Positions 1 through 8,668 of a stretch of 64,000 nucleotides of DNA are shown one piece after another. Numbering within the stretch: position 1 is the stretch's first letter; each line of letters begins with the position of its first letter. The stretch lies in contig NZ_FQVP01000005.1 of NCBI RefSeq assembly GCF_900129395.1, positions 1 to 64,000 of the forward strand, read 5' to 3'. Position numbers and translations under genes: made by a program. This DNA is from Pseudosulfitobacter pseudonitzschiae. GTDB lineage: Bacteria; Pseudomonadota; Alphaproteobacteria; Rhodobacterales; Rhodobacteraceae. Below the pieces are notes generated by a model. That model was not told where the DNA came from, ran no database searches, and saw only the letters and a program-made list of their open reading frames with translations.

Positions 1-24
1 CTCGGTAAAACGTGTCTTCTTCAT
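1..24 (-). CDS. 5' end of a putative IS3-family transposase OrfA (partial)
   Basis: Only eight codons lie inside the window. They read MKKTRFTE, the N-terminus typical of OrfA (helix-turn-helix DNA-binding subunit) of IS3-family elements of the IS407 type. A strong ribosome-binding site, GAGGAG, sits 6 bases before the ATG on the minus strand. The sequence just upstream (about 25-95) includes GTAGAATTTTC and a run of C residues, which resembles the leader of such elements as I remember them, so the element end probably lies near 80-100. The terminal inverted repeat could not be confirmed because the other end is outside the window. Confidence 0.5.
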
Positions 25-164
25 CGGAATCTCCTCGTTCATCCTGCCGAGAAAATTCTACTTCCGCATCCCCTTAAGATCGGGGGGGATTACCCATCTC
101 CCTGCACATACCGACCTTAAATCCCACGCCCCCCCCATCCCCCCAAACCCAACTTAACGGTTTC

Positions 165-686
165 TTGTCAAATTCTCCCCATTCTCCCCCGCAGGTGCCC
201 GGAGCGGCGAACAGTCCCCCGGGCAAGAGTTTCATATTCAGCTACCTCGAGGCGCTGTCGCTGGTCGAACGGCTGCACCGCCTGTTGCTGGACGTGATCA
301 AGGATGAATTCGAACGGGTGGGCGTGCTGGAAATCAACGCCGTGCAGGCGCTGTTGCTGTTCAACATCGGCGACAACGAGGTGACGGCCGGCGAATTGAA
401 AAGCCGCGGCTACTATCAGGGCAGCAACGTCAGCTACAACCTGAAAAAGCTGGTCGAAATGGGCTACATGCACCACCAGCGCTGCGAGATCGACCGCCGC
501 TCGGTCCGCGTGCGCCTCACCGAGAACGGCCGCCGGATCCGCACCACCGTCAGCGACCTCTTCGAACGCCACGCCGAGGGATTGCAGGCCGCCAACGTGC
601 TACAGGCCGACGGCATCGACGACATCACCGACACGCTCAAACGCGTCGAACGCTATTGGTCCGACCAGATCCGCTATATCTACTGA
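165..686 (+). CDS. ldtR: LdtR-like MarR/winged-helix transcriptional regulator
   Basis: A 173-residue winged-helix protein. The core from about residue 25 (FSYLEALSLVERLHRLLLDV) through the recognition region (SRGYYQGSNVSYNLKKLVEM) and wing (CEIDRRSVRVRLTENGR) matches the LdtR group of MarR-type regulators of alphaproteobacteria. In Rhizobiales LdtR controls an L,D-transpeptidase gene and cell-wall traits; here no such gene is adjacent, so the target is inferred only. The first start is TTG at 165; a GTG at 195 is an alternative, and the variable Pro-rich N-terminus does not decide between them. The gene stands alone and converges on the DUF1194 operon. Confidence 0.8.
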   Translation: MSNSPHSPPQVPGAANSPPGKSFIFSYLEALSLVERLHRLLLDVIKDEFERVGVLEINAVQALLLFNIGDNEVTAGELKSRGYYQGSNVSYNLKKLVEMGYMHHQRCEIDRRSVRVRLTENGRRIRTTVSDLFERHAEGLQAANVLQADGIDDITDTLKRVERYWSDQIRYIY

Positions 687-710
687 CCGCGGACAGGGCA
701 GGGGGCGGGC

Positions 711-1418
711 CTACTCCAGCCGCCCGATCACCAGCGTCAGCAACTCGCGCTCCAGCTTGCGCTGCATCGCCTCGGCATAGTTGTCAAACCCCAGCGCCGT
801 TTCGACAAAGGCATCGCGCCCGAAAATCACCTCGGCCCGGAAATACGAACTCAGCGGCCCGATCCCCGATTGCCGGTCGTCGCCCGTCGCAGGGGCATCC
901 TCCCCGATCACCAGCGCGTTGACCGTGATGCCGCTGTCCGCCAACTGGTGTTTCACATCGCGCGGACGCGGCCCCAGGTTCGACCGCCCGTCGCCCGAAA
1001 TATCCAGCGTCCGCTGCGCGCAATCGGCCTGCTCCAGCAGCGCCGCACCATAGAGCATCGCCGACCCCAGCCCCGTGCCGGGCGACCGGGGCACGCGCTC
1101 AGTGCCGCGCAACGTCGCGATGATCCCGTCCAGAACCGCCTCGGATGTCACAGGCGTCCACGGCACCAGCAACGTCGTGTCCTGCGGCCCGCTCCATTCA
1201 TAAACCGCCAGCGTCACCGGCGCCTGTGGCTGCTGCATCAGCGCCTGCCGCACCGGACCCGCGTCCAGCGCCACCGCCAGCCCGTCCAACTGCTGGCGGT
1301 ATTCGCGCGCATCCACCGACCCCGACACATCCAGTCCCAGCGCCAGCGCCTGGCGGCACGCCGCCTGCACCGGCCCGCCCGCGACCAGCGCGCAGAACAA
1401 CACCGCCAGCCGGATCAT
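711..1418 (-). CDS. DUF1194 von Willebrand factor A-like exported protein (second copy)
   Basis: A 235-residue protein with a signal peptide (MIRLAVLFCALVAGGPVQA, cleavage near A19/A20) followed by a vWA-like domain. The metal-adhesion motif DVSGSVD begins at D30, and DISGDG and VNALVIG occur further on, as in the DUF1194 family. The family's role is unknown; vWA folds usually mediate protein binding in the periplasm or at the surface. Its ATG overlaps the stop of the preceding DUF1194 gene by 4 bases (ATGA), so the two are translationally coupled. The copies share overall plan but have diverged clearly. Confidence 0.85.
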   Translation of the reverse strand: MIRLAVLFCALVAGGPVQAACRQALALGLDVSGSVDAREYRQQLDGLAVALDAGPVRQALMQQPQAPVTLAVYEWSGPQDTTLLVPWTPVTSEAVLDGIIATLRGTERVPRSPGTGLGSAMLYGAALLEQADCAQRTLDISGDGRSNLGPRPRDVKHQLADSGITVNALVIGEDAPATGDDRQSGIGPLSSYFRAEVIFGRDAFVETALGFDNYAEAMQRKLERELLTLVIGRLE

Positions 1419-2122
1419 CCCGGCCCGCCGCCGCGTGATACCGCCCCCAGCACCGGCGGCGACAGCTCGCGCACCAGCTTGCGGCGCATCGCGCGCTCGT
1501 AATCCTCGAACCCCTGCGCCACTTCCATGAACGCGCCCGGCCCGTGCAACACCTCGGCCTTGTAAAAGGCGATCAGCCCCACCTCGGCCTCGTAATCGGC
1601 GGCGTTCACCACCAGCCCGTTGACCGTGACCCCGGCAAAGCCGAACTCGCGGTAGGCCGCCTGCGGGCCAAATCCCTCGTTGTTCTGCCCGTCGCCCGCC
1701 ATGTCCAGCGTCTGCTGCAAACAGTCAGGCCCGCGCGCCAGAACCCCCGCGCCATAGCCCAGCGCATAGCCCATCGCCGTGGGAAAATCATTGTACGACC
1801 GCTGTGACGCGGCCACCGTCTCGGCGGCCATCAGCAACTCCGCCGGTCCCCGCACCATGACCCAGTCCAGCACCATTTCCTGATTGTACCGCCCCGACCA
1901 CTCGTAAACCGCCAGCGCCACGGGGTCGTCCGTGGCGAAAAACGCCGCCCGCACCTCGGGCGCGGTCAGCGCCGCCACCAGCCCCTGCCGCTGCAACGTG
2001 TCCTCGGCGGCATCCACCGACGACGACACATCCAGCGCCAGAACCAGCGCCAACCGGCACTGTTCGGCGGCGGCGGGCAGGGCCATCAGGCCCCACCACA
2101 CTGCGATCAGGGCGTGCTTCAC
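1415..2122 (-). CDS. DUF1194 von Willebrand factor A-like exported protein (first copy)
   Basis: A 235-residue DUF1194 protein with a vWA-like fold; the DVSSSVD motif follows the signal peptide and DMAGDGQNN lies mid-domain. I chose the GTG at 2122: it gives a clean signal peptide (KHALIAVWWGLMALPAAA) and leaves 5 bases after the gloA stop. The longer frame from 2161 would add 13 residues with no signal character and overlap gloA. It is the middle gene of a gloA-DUF1194-DUF1194 operon. The function is unknown. Confidence 0.82.
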   Translation of the reverse strand: MKHALIAVWWGLMALPAAAEQCRLALVLALDVSSSVDAAEDTLQRQGLVAALTAPEVRAAFFATDDPVALAVYEWSGRYNQEMVLDWVMVRGPAELLMAAETVAASQRSYNDFPTAMGYALGYGAGVLARGPDCLQQTLDMAGDGQNNEGFGPQAAYREFGFAGVTVNGLVVNAADYEAEVGLIAFYKAEVLHGPGAFMEVAQGFEDYERAMRRKLVRELSPPVLGAVSRGGGPG

Positions 2123-2127
2123 CGGGC

Positions 2128-2556
2128 TTACCAGTGCCCGGTGTTTTCCATGCTGGCCCACGGCTCTTGCGGGTCCAGCCGGTCACCGGCCTGCAGCAAC
2201 TCGATCGAGATGTTGTCGGGCGAGCGCACGAACGCCATATGCCCGTCACGCGGCGGGCGGTTGATGGTCACGCCATTGTCCTGCAATGTCTGGCACATCG
2301 CATAGATGTCATCGACCTCGTAGGCCAGGTGCCCGAAATGACGGCTGTCATCGGGCAGCGCATCGTCGCCGTCCCAGTTATGGGTCAGCTCGACAGGGCA
2401 GTCCTCCTGCCCCTCGGGCGCCATGAAGATCAGCGAAAACCGTCCCTGTTCGCTGTCCATGCGGCGGATCTCTTTCAGGCCCAGCATTTCGTAAAAGGCC
2501 ATGGATTTCTCCAGGTCCTTCACCCGAACCATCGTGTGCAAATACTTCAGCGCCAT
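2128..2556 (-). CDS. gloA: Lactoylglutathione lyase (glyoxalase I)
   Basis: A 142-residue VOC-fold enzyme of usual glyoxalase I length. It converts the hemithioacetal of methylglyoxal and glutathione to S-lactoylglutathione in the cytoplasm. Visible motifs are HTMVRVKDLEKSMAFYEMLG at the N-terminus, LELTHN-type VELTHNW, and the metal-ligand region FGHLAYEVDD and SIELLQ, supplying His/Glu ligands. AAGGA precedes the ATG. It is the first gene of an operon with two DUF1194 genes; no functional link between them is known. Confidence 0.9.
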   Translation of the reverse strand: MALKYLHTMVRVKDLEKSMAFYEMLGLKEIRRMDSEQGRFSLIFMAPEGQEDCPVELTHNWDGDDALPDDSRHFGHLAYEVDDIYAMCQTLQDNGVTINRPPRDGHMAFVRSPDNISIELLQAGDRLDPQEPWASMENTGHW

Positions 2557-2660
2557 TGTCGCGTCCTTTCGTCCTTGAAGTCAGGCCAAAGACTAGCACG
2601 CACAGGGCCGAGGGCCAGAGCACATTGGCGTGCACATTGGCGTGGGCGCGGGGCAGGGCC

Positions 2661-4031
2661 TCAGAACACCGATTGAAATCCGATGTTCAACCCCATGCTC
2701 TGCGTGTCGAAACGCCCGATGTTCGAATGATTGCGGCTGATGTCCAGCGTCACCTTGGGGGCAAACCCATAGCTGTCCAGTTCGGTGAACAGGAACGACG
2801 TGGACAGGCTGGCCGACACATCCTGGCGCGGATCGGGACCATAGACCGCATCGTCATAGCTGCGAAACTGTCCGCTCAGCGCCACCGAGGTGCGCGCGCC
2901 GAACACCTTCTGACCCAGAACATAGGTCAGGCCCAGCTTGGCACGGCTGTGGGTCAGCGTCTTGCTGTCGGTCACGGTGCGGCCCGCTTCGGCGTCCAGC
3001 GTCAGCCTGCCGTCGTCGGCGGTGGGCCGCGACCAGCTCAGCCCCAGCGATCCGGTGGTGCCCGACCGCACGTCATTGTCCTGCCGCTCGGCATAGCCGA
3101 TGTCGGCCGACCAGGTCAGATAGTGTTTCTCGGGCAGGGTGAACGTGCTGCTCCAGTCGGCGCGCACCTCGTCCGACAGGTGACTGCCGCCATACCAGAT
3201 GCGCCCGTAACTCAGGCTGTAGCTGTGGCGCGGCTTGCCCGGTCCGGTGGTGAAATCGCGGCCGATCTGGGCGCGCAGTTGCTGGTACAGGAAATCGCCA
3301 TCCTCGACCCCCGCAGGCACCGCATCATCGGTCAGCACCACCCGCGTCTCCGCCCACCTCAGCGCGGCATAGTTGCGGTGTGTCTCGGTGATGTTGAAAT
3401 TGTACCGCAGCCGCGCTTGTGACGAGATCTCGACCCCCGACAGCGGCACCGCCGTGGGATCGACAAAGACCAGACCGCCCAACACGATGGTGTTGTCACG
3501 CGGCGCGTTGTTGACGTTGTCGCTGGGCACCAGCCCGAACGACAGGTTGACCGACCACGGGTTTGCCATGCGCACGAACTGGTAATCGCGGATCGCGCGG
3601 GCGCGGGTGGCCTCCGAGGGGGCAACCTGCGCTGCACGTCTCAGCCACAGTTGCGCGCGGGTCTTGTGATTGTCCGACGACAGCGCCTGCGCCATCGCCA
3701 GCGCCGCACCGTATTTTTCGACATCGCGGTCGGCGGCTTTCCACGCCTGCCGCGCGGCATCCTGCGCCGCCTTGAAATCGCCCGTGGTCCGCAACCCCTG
3801 CGCCAGCAGGATCAGGCTGGTGGCGTCCTGCGGATCGCGCTGGACCAGCACGCGCGTCAGCTCGATCGACGCACGGGCATGGCCCTCGGACAACAGCTTG
3901 GCCGCCGCCATCCGCGCCTGATCCGGGCTCAGCGTCGTGGTCTGCGCCACGGCAGGCACGGCCGACACCGACAGGGCCAGCGCCAGCCACAGCGCCGCAG
4001 CGCGCCGCGTGGATTTACTGCGTCGTGACAA
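2661..4031 (-). CDS. Surface lipoprotein assembly modifier (Slam)-like outer-membrane protein, DUF560
   Basis: A 456-residue protein laid out like Slam translocons: signal peptide, TPR-like helical region (about residues 35-150), then a beta-barrel with alternating strands that ends in Phe, the usual BAM signal. Slam proteins move TbpB-type lipoproteins across the outer membrane to the cell surface. The start is inferred: only the TTG at 4031 gives a signal peptide (STRRAAALWLALALSVSA then VPAVAQ), and it overlaps the upstream lipoprotein stop by 17 bases, implying coupling. An apparent in-frame extension to 4604 merely reads through the lipoprotein gene in another frame. The adjacent candidate substrate strengthens the call. 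Confidence 0.8.
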   Translation of the reverse strand: MSRRSKSTRRAAALWLALALSVSAVPAVAQTTTLSPDQARMAAAKLLSEGHARASIELTRVLVQRDPQDATSLILLAQGLRTTGDFKAAQDAARQAWKAADRDVEKYGAALAMAQALSSDNHKTRAQLWLRRAAQVAPSEATRARAIRDYQFVRMANPWSVNLSFGLVPSDNVNNAPRDNTIVLGGLVFVDPTAVPLSGVEISSQARLRYNFNITETHRNYAALRWAETRVVLTDDAVPAGVEDGDFLYQQLRAQIGRDFTTGPGKPRHSYSLSYGRIWYGGSHLSDEVRADWSSTFTLPEKHYLTWSADIGYAERQDNDVRSGTTGSLGLSWSRPTADDGRLTLDAEAGRTVTDSKTLTHSRAKLGLTYVLGQKVFGARTSVALSGQFRSYDDAVYGPDPRQDVSASLSTSFLFTELDSYGFAPKVTLDISRNHSNIGRFDTQSMGLNIGFQSVF

Positions 4032-4869
4032 AGCCGCCCACTTCGCGGACGTCGTCGCCTTCGACGAACAGGATGCCCGCAATCTCTTCGCCGTTGGGTC
4101 CGGCAAAGACACCTTCCCATTTGCCACTGCGCGTCGCGTCGCCGCCGACAAATTCGGTCGCCTGCGCGGCAACGATGGTCTGGGTTTCAAAGTCGATGGT
4201 GCTGTCCTGCATCGAGATGAACCCGTCCAGCGTCCCGATCTGGGTGCCGGTCGTGTCATACAGCCGGCGGTTTCCCACCGTGCCGCCCACCGTGCCGGTG
4301 TCGTCGAAATCGCCGTAATCGACCCGCATCGCCACATCGCCGGTGACAAATTCGACCAGGTTGCTGCCGCCGGGGCCTGCATCCAGCGTCGTGCGCACCG
4401 CCGCATATTCACCGTTGTAGGAATAAATCCCGGTATTGGGCAGTGTCGGGTTCGCCCCCAGCCGCTGCGCCCCTGCGCCGCCGTAGCCAAAGTCGACATA
4501 GGCCGTGGTCCCCGCCGCCGCCACCTGTGACTGACCGCTGTCCGACCGCCGGAACACGGCGAAATACTGAACCTCGTTGGTGCCCGGCGCAGGGTCGCTT
4601 TCATAGGCGTTGAAGCCGTTGGCGAATGTCTCGGTCTGGATGCGCTTGTAGGCGTTGTTCGGATCGTCGAACGGAATGTTGTTGATCGTCAGCGTGTCCG
4701 ACCCCGGATCGTAGGCGATGTTGTTCAACGTCAGGAACGTGCCTTCGTCGTCCAGATAGGCGCTGCCCGGGGTGGTGTCGTCACCGTCTTCGACCGTGTT
4801 GAAAGGATTGCCATCGCCACACGCGGCAACCAACGCCAAAATGGCGATGCCTGAATATAAACGGGTCAT
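4015..4869 (-). CDS. TbpB-like beta-barrel surface lipoprotein (candidate Slam substrate)
   Basis: A 284-residue lipoprotein. The lipobox LVAAC places the acylated cysteine at residue 17. It is followed by an acidic Gly/Thr/Asp-rich linker and then by a C-terminal domain with the features of transferrin-binding-protein-B-like barrels: a G-x-F/W-x-G core (SGKWEGVFAGPNGEEIAG) and a late VGGFV strand. Such proteins are exported by Slam, and the next gene downstream encodes one. The ligand is unknown; iron or heme carriers are typical in pathogens, but no receptor or TonB-dependent gene is adjacent here. Confidence 0.78.
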   Translation of the reverse strand: MTRLYSGIAILALVAACGDGNPFNTVEDGDDTTPGSAYLDDEGTFLTLNNIAYDPGSDTLTINNIPFDDPNNAYKRIQTETFANGFNAYESDPAPGTNEVQYFAVFRRSDSGQSQVAAAGTTAYVDFGYGGAGAQRLGANPTLPNTGIYSYNGEYAAVRTTLDAGPGGSNLVEFVTGDVAMRVDYGDFDDTGTVGGTVGNRRLYDTTGTQIGTLDGFISMQDSTIDFETQTIVAAQATEFVGGDATRSGKWEGVFAGPNGEEIAGILFVEGDDVREVGGFVTTQ

Positions 4870-5192
4870 TTGCGACCACCTTTTTTTGAACTGCTGCCTC
4901 TTATTGCGGTCAAATTCACTGCTAACTCACGCAAAGTCAACGAATCTGTGAACATCCCTGCCGCAATGTGTCCATAAAGCGACCACGATATAGCGGTTCC
5001 CGTATGGGACGGCGCTAGATAAGGTGACGCCCTAACAGATTCTGTGCCAGAAGGATTCGCGCCATGCCGTTTCGCCCCGACCCGCGTCACACCCGCGCGC
5101 GCGCCGCGCACCGCCCGACCGGCACACCCACCCATTGCAAACCGCGAGCGCCGCAAACAGGTCTCCGGCAGACAGGCAAAGGACACTGACCC
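4870..5192 (+). other. Intergenic region between divergent lipoprotein-slam and thyA-folA operons
   Basis: This 323-base stretch has no gene I can support. It must hold both promoters. The lipoprotein side (4870-5030) is AT-richer, and the thyA side is GC-rich. AAAGGA near 5177 serves as the thyA ribosome-binding site. No convincing Fur box or other operator was seen. Confidence 0.5.
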
Positions 5193-6026
5193 ATGCAGCA
5201 GTACCACGACGCATTGCGCACGATCCTGGAGCACGGCGAAACATCGACCGACCGCACAGGGACCGGCACGATCTCCTATTTCGGACACCAGTCACGCTAT
5301 CGCCTGTCCGACGGCTTTCCGCTGGTCACGACCAAGAAACTGCACCTGCGGTCCATCATCCACGAGCTGCTGTGGTTCCTGTCCGGCGACACCAACATCC
5401 GCTACCTGAAGGAAAACGGCGTCACCATCTGGGACGAATGGGCAGATGAGAACGGCGACCTCGGCCCGGTCTACGGACACCAGTGGCGCGCCTTTCCCGG
5501 CCCCGTGGCCACCGATCTGGGCACCGCGCAAGAGCCGCTCTTTCTCAACAAGCCGATCGACCAGATCGCGCAGCTTGTCGAGATGATCAAAACCTCACCC
5601 GACAGCCGCCGCCTGGTCGTGACCGCCTGGAACCCCGCCGACGTGCCGCGCCAGGCGCTGCCGCCCTGCCACACGCTCTGGCAGGTGCGCGTCTCGAACG
5701 GACGGCTGCACCTGCAACTCTACCAGCGCTCGGCCGACATGTTCCTGGGCGTGCCGTTCAACATCGCCTCCTACGCGCTGCTTCAGGTGATGCTGGCCCA
5801 TGTCACGGGTTACCAGCCGGGGGATTTCATCCACACCCTGGGCGACGCGCATATCTATTCCAACCACCTCGACCAGGTTCAGCTTCAGCTCTCCCGCACC
5901 CCCAAACCGCTGCCGACCCTGCGCATCAAACGCGAGGTGTCGTCCATATTCGACTTCAAATACGAGGATTTCGAGATCACCGGCTACGATCCCGATCCCA
6001 CCATCCGCGCGCCCGTGGCGGTCTGA
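5193..6026 (+). CDS. thyA: Thymidylate synthase
   Basis: A 277-residue enzyme that methylates dUMP to dTMP using methylenetetrahydrofolate. Family motifs are present: DRTGTGT near the N-terminus, the catalytic cysteine C159 in LPPCHTLWQ, and [15 protein letters not shown] with the dUMP-binding Arg and Asn residues. The length is close to the E. coli enzyme. It is followed 3 bases later by folA, which regenerates the tetrahydrofolate oxidised in this reaction, so the pair forms the usual operon. The ribosome-binding site is AAAGGA. Confidence 0.97.
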   Translation: MQQYHDALRTILEHGETSTDRTGTGTISYFGHQSRYRLSDGFPLVTTKKLHLRSIIHELLWFLSGDTNIRYLKENGVTIWDEWADENGDLGPVYGHQWRAFPGPVATDLGTAQEPLFLNKPIDQIAQLVEMIKTSPDSRRLVVTAWNPADVPRQALPPCHTLWQVRVSNGRLHLQLYQRSADMFLGVPFNIASYALLQVMLAHVTGYQPGDFIHTLGDAHIYSNHLDQVQLQLSRTPKPLPTLRIKREVSSIFDFKYEDFEITGYDPDPTIRAPVAV

Positions 6027-6029
6027 GCC

Positions 6030-6509
6030 ATGATCACACTGATCGTCGCCCGCGACCGCAACGGGGCCATCGGACGGGACGGGGACATCCCCTGGGACAT
6101 CCGCGAGGACATGAAATCCTTTCAGCGTGAAACGCTGGGCGGGGCCATCATCATGGGGCGCAAAACCTGGGACAGCCTGCCGGTCAGGCCGCTGGCGCGG
6201 CGGCTGAACATCGTCGTGTCGTCGCAACAGGTGGACGCAGAGCATGTGGCCACATCCGTGGGTGACGCGGTCCGGATCGCCTCCGACCTCGGCTACAACC
6301 GCATCTACGGCATCGGCGGTGCCGGCATCTACACCGAGATGCTGCCGCTTGCGGACCGCCTGATGCTCTCCGAGGTCGCGACCGAGGTGGCGGATGCCGA
6401 CACGTTCTTTCCAAGCGTTGATCTGGACGACTGGCGCCTGATCAGCACCCGCCACTTTGAGGGCGCGTCGCCGGAATGCGAATTGCGCGAGTATTTGCGG
6501 AAGGTCTAG
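6030..6509 (+). CDS. folA: Dihydrofolate reductase
   Basis: A 159-residue cytoplasmic enzyme reducing dihydrofolate to tetrahydrofolate with NADPH. Visible motifs are ITLIVARDRNGAIGRDGDIP at the N-terminus with the Trp of PWDIREDMKSF, then MGRKTWDSLP for NADPH binding, and YGIGGAGIY for the second nucleotide loop. The position directly behind thyA fits the folate cycle. The sequence after its stop changes base composition toward the AT-rich ATPase gene. Confidence 0.96.
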   Translation: MITLIVARDRNGAIGRDGDIPWDIREDMKSFQRETLGGAIIMGRKTWDSLPVRPLARRLNIVVSSQQVDAEHVATSVGDAVRIASDLGYNRIYGIGGAGIYTEMLPLADRLMLSEVATEVADADTFFPSVDLDDWRLISTRHFEGASPECELREYLRKV

Positions 6510-6587
6510 GCGCGGGGCGTCGGGCAGGGGGCTTGATTGCGGTTGGGGGATGGTGAAGGGTGAACGTGGATTTAGGGGAGTGATCAG

Positions 6588-8396
6588 GTGAGCGGACGAC
6601 GATACACCCTTAAAGGAAAATTGGGCGCTCTCCGGAGCTTGAATGATTTTGATCTGCCGGCACTGGCGGTCATAATTGGGAAGAATGGTGTTGGGAAAAC
6701 TACCCTTTTAAAGGCAATAGAACTTGAAGAAATAAAATCGGATGGCCTCCCAAAGGCGGCGGTGAGTTACTACTCCCTTGAAAGCTTGAAGCCACAGAAT
6801 CGTAGCGCGTCAGATAATTATGACAATCAAGCTGTTAAATATGGAACTGAACTTGATCGAAGCGTGGATGGCGTTTCCTTGCGAGAAGAAATTAAGAATA
6901 TTTATTTAAATGCCTTAAAAAATGCTGGCAAAGCTGGGAGCATTGATGGAGAGACTGCAAGGAAAATTGGACTGCAGGTTCAAAGTGCGCGGCATCGTTT
7001 GAGTGACCTTTTAGATTACGCTACCCCGGAGCAAAGTGAGTTTATTCGAGAGTACTCGACATTTAAAAATGCTTTGCATGAACGGGAACGAAACGCAAAG
7101 CTGAAATCAGGAGAAGGCGGGTTTTCAGAAACTGTCCTTCTAGCTGCTTCCATGAAAAAAAAGCTGGTGCACGAGTTAGATGTCTATGACTTTCTGAAAA
7201 CCTCAAGGCGGCTTGAGCCATTAATTTCAGATAGAATTTCGAGTTTATACACCACCTACAAACTTGAACAATATTATCGGGCGATCGATCTGGTTCAGGA
7301 GAATGAAATCAGATTTGAGGATGCAATGTTTGAATATCTTAATAACCATCCGCCACCATGGATTATTTTAGATGAACTTCTAGCCGAACTTCGTTTAGAG
7401 TTTTCAAAGGAAGGGCTTTTCTCTTTTAAAGTTTCGAATCCAGCCAAGGACAAGCTGTCAATATCAACATTTCAAGATTATAAGTTTTCGGCACATTTGC
7501 TTCATGCTGGGTCTAAGCAAAAATCTAAATTCGAATCTCTTTCATCGGGAGAACTGGTATTACTTTCAGTGTGTTTGATGCTCTTCAACCTTAATACGGG
7601 TGCAGTTGCCCCAAAGTTGTTGTTGCTTGATGAAATAGATTCAGTTTTGCACCCTGCGATGGTCCCATCTTTGTTGAGATTGCTGCAGCGGATGGTTGAA
7701 AGGCATAATATTGAGGTAATACTCACATCTCACTCTCCGACCACAGTGGTTTCAGTTCGGGAAAGTTCCGTCTTTCAGTTGGAATTGGAAGGTCGCCGTC
7801 ATAGCCTAAAACAACATAAAATGTCAGACGTTGTTTCTTCATTGTCGAGTGGATTTATGACGCTAGAAGATGGCTTGTTGGTGTTAGGTGAACGCTATGG
7901 GCCGATTACAATAGTTTCGGAGGGTAACAATTCTATTATATTGAGTAAGTGGTGTGAGTTGTTTTTTCCGAAATTGAAGGTATTGAAAGGAGCAGAGTCC
8001 AAATCAGGTTTTCGTCAATTATGTACGCTGAGCCACTTTCTTGACGGACAGAATACCAGACATAAGTGGCTGATAGTTGTGGATTGCGATAAGTTTGGGG
8101 AGCTGGAGAAAATTAAAAGTGGCCATGCGGTCGAGTCTTTCGCGTTTGATTTTCACGAGAATAGAATTTGTAAGACTGGGATCGAAAACATGTTCAATGA
8201 AGATCTGTTGAAAGACTATGCTCGGTTGCGGACAGGCGAGAAAGGCGAAGCCTTAATTTTTGAATCGCCGCAGAAACGAGAATTTGCGAACTTCATAAAA
8301 GAGAAAGGTAAGGAAGAGCATTTTGTGAATTTTTTAAAATTGAAGGAAAAGGTCGAGAGTATGTTGACTTCTGTTTCATCCGAAAATCCCGATTAA
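6588..8396 (+). CDS. OLD-like AAA ATPase with C-terminal TOPRIM-like domain (candidate defence gene)
   Basis: A 602-residue protein with an ABC-type ATPase split around a helical insertion. Walker A is GKNGVGKT (31-38), the signature is LSSGE (318-322), Walker B is LLLLDEID (344-351) and the switch is TSHS (380-383). The C-terminal part resembles a TOPRIM or DUF4435 nuclease domain, with SEG (444-446) and the acidic pair in VVDCDK (497-502). This plan matches OLD nucleases and PARIS-type AriA/AriB defence proteins, here possibly fused. The start is GTG with AGGGGAG 7 bases before. The gene is roughly 40% GC by eye, far below its neighbours, so recent transfer is likely. The defence role is inferred. 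Confidence 0.75.
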   Translation: MSGRRYTLKGKLGALRSLNDFDLPALAVIIGKNGVGKTTLLKAIELEEIKSDGLPKAAVSYYSLESLKPQNRSASDNYDNQAVKYGTELDRSVDGVSLREEIKNIYLNALKNAGKAGSIDGETARKIGLQVQSARHRLSDLLDYATPEQSEFIREYSTFKNALHERERNAKLKSGEGGFSETVLLAASMKKKLVHELDVYDFLKTSRRLEPLISDRISSLYTTYKLEQYYRAIDLVQENEIRFEDAMFEYLNNHPPPWIILDELLAELRLEFSKEGLFSFKVSNPAKDKLSISTFQDYKFSAHLLHAGSKQKSKFESLSSGELVLLSVCLMLFNLNTGAVAPKLLLLDEIDSVLHPAMVPSLLRLLQRMVERHNIEVILTSHSPTTVVSVRESSVFQLELEGRRHSLKQHKMSDVVSSLSSGFMTLEDGLLVLGERYGPITIVSEGNNSIILSKWCELFFPKLKVLKGAESKSGFRQLCTLSHFLDGQNTRHKWLIVVDCDKFGELEKIKSGHAVESFAFDFHENRICKTGIENMFNEDLLKDYARLRTGEKGEALIFESPQKREFANFIKEKGKEEHFVNFLKLKEKVESMLTSVSSENPD

Positions 8397-8645
8397 ATTT
8401 TTGATAACAGCATTTCGGCATGCACGTCGCTCTTTAGTGTCTCAATGTCGACGCAGCTACTCATGACTTGGGGCTTCGTTGCCCTATTGGTCCGGACGCT
8501 GCCCTCTCCAAACCACACCAACCAAACCGCCTGCGTCCTCGGCACAGTTCTCGCGGATTGCGCGTTCGGCATTTTGAATGATCCACTAGATCATCCGATC
8601 CGGATGCGCCGGACGGCGCTCCCGGGGCTCCGCCCGTTCGCGCCT

Positions 8646-8668
8646 GAAAACGTCCACTGGACGTTTTC
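8646..8668. repeat. 23-base perfect inverted repeat (GAAAACGTCC arms)
   Basis: Arms GAAAACGTCC and GGACGTTTTC are separated by ACT. It lies between the two copies of the GGACGGCGCTC direct repeat. It may be an operator or part of a small repetitive element. No T-run follows, so a terminator role is doubtful. Confidence 0.7.

Noticed and set aside
115-150. Runs of C near 130-145
   Set aside because: A low-complexity patch upstream of the regulator; no quadruplex layout or hairpin was convincing.
2134-2676. Plus-strand frame opposite gloA
   Set aside because: gloA has conserved VOC motifs on the other strand; this is a shadow.
4032-4604. Upstream extension of the Slam-like frame
   Set aside because: This part is the lipoprotein gene read in another frame; the signal peptide begins at 4031.
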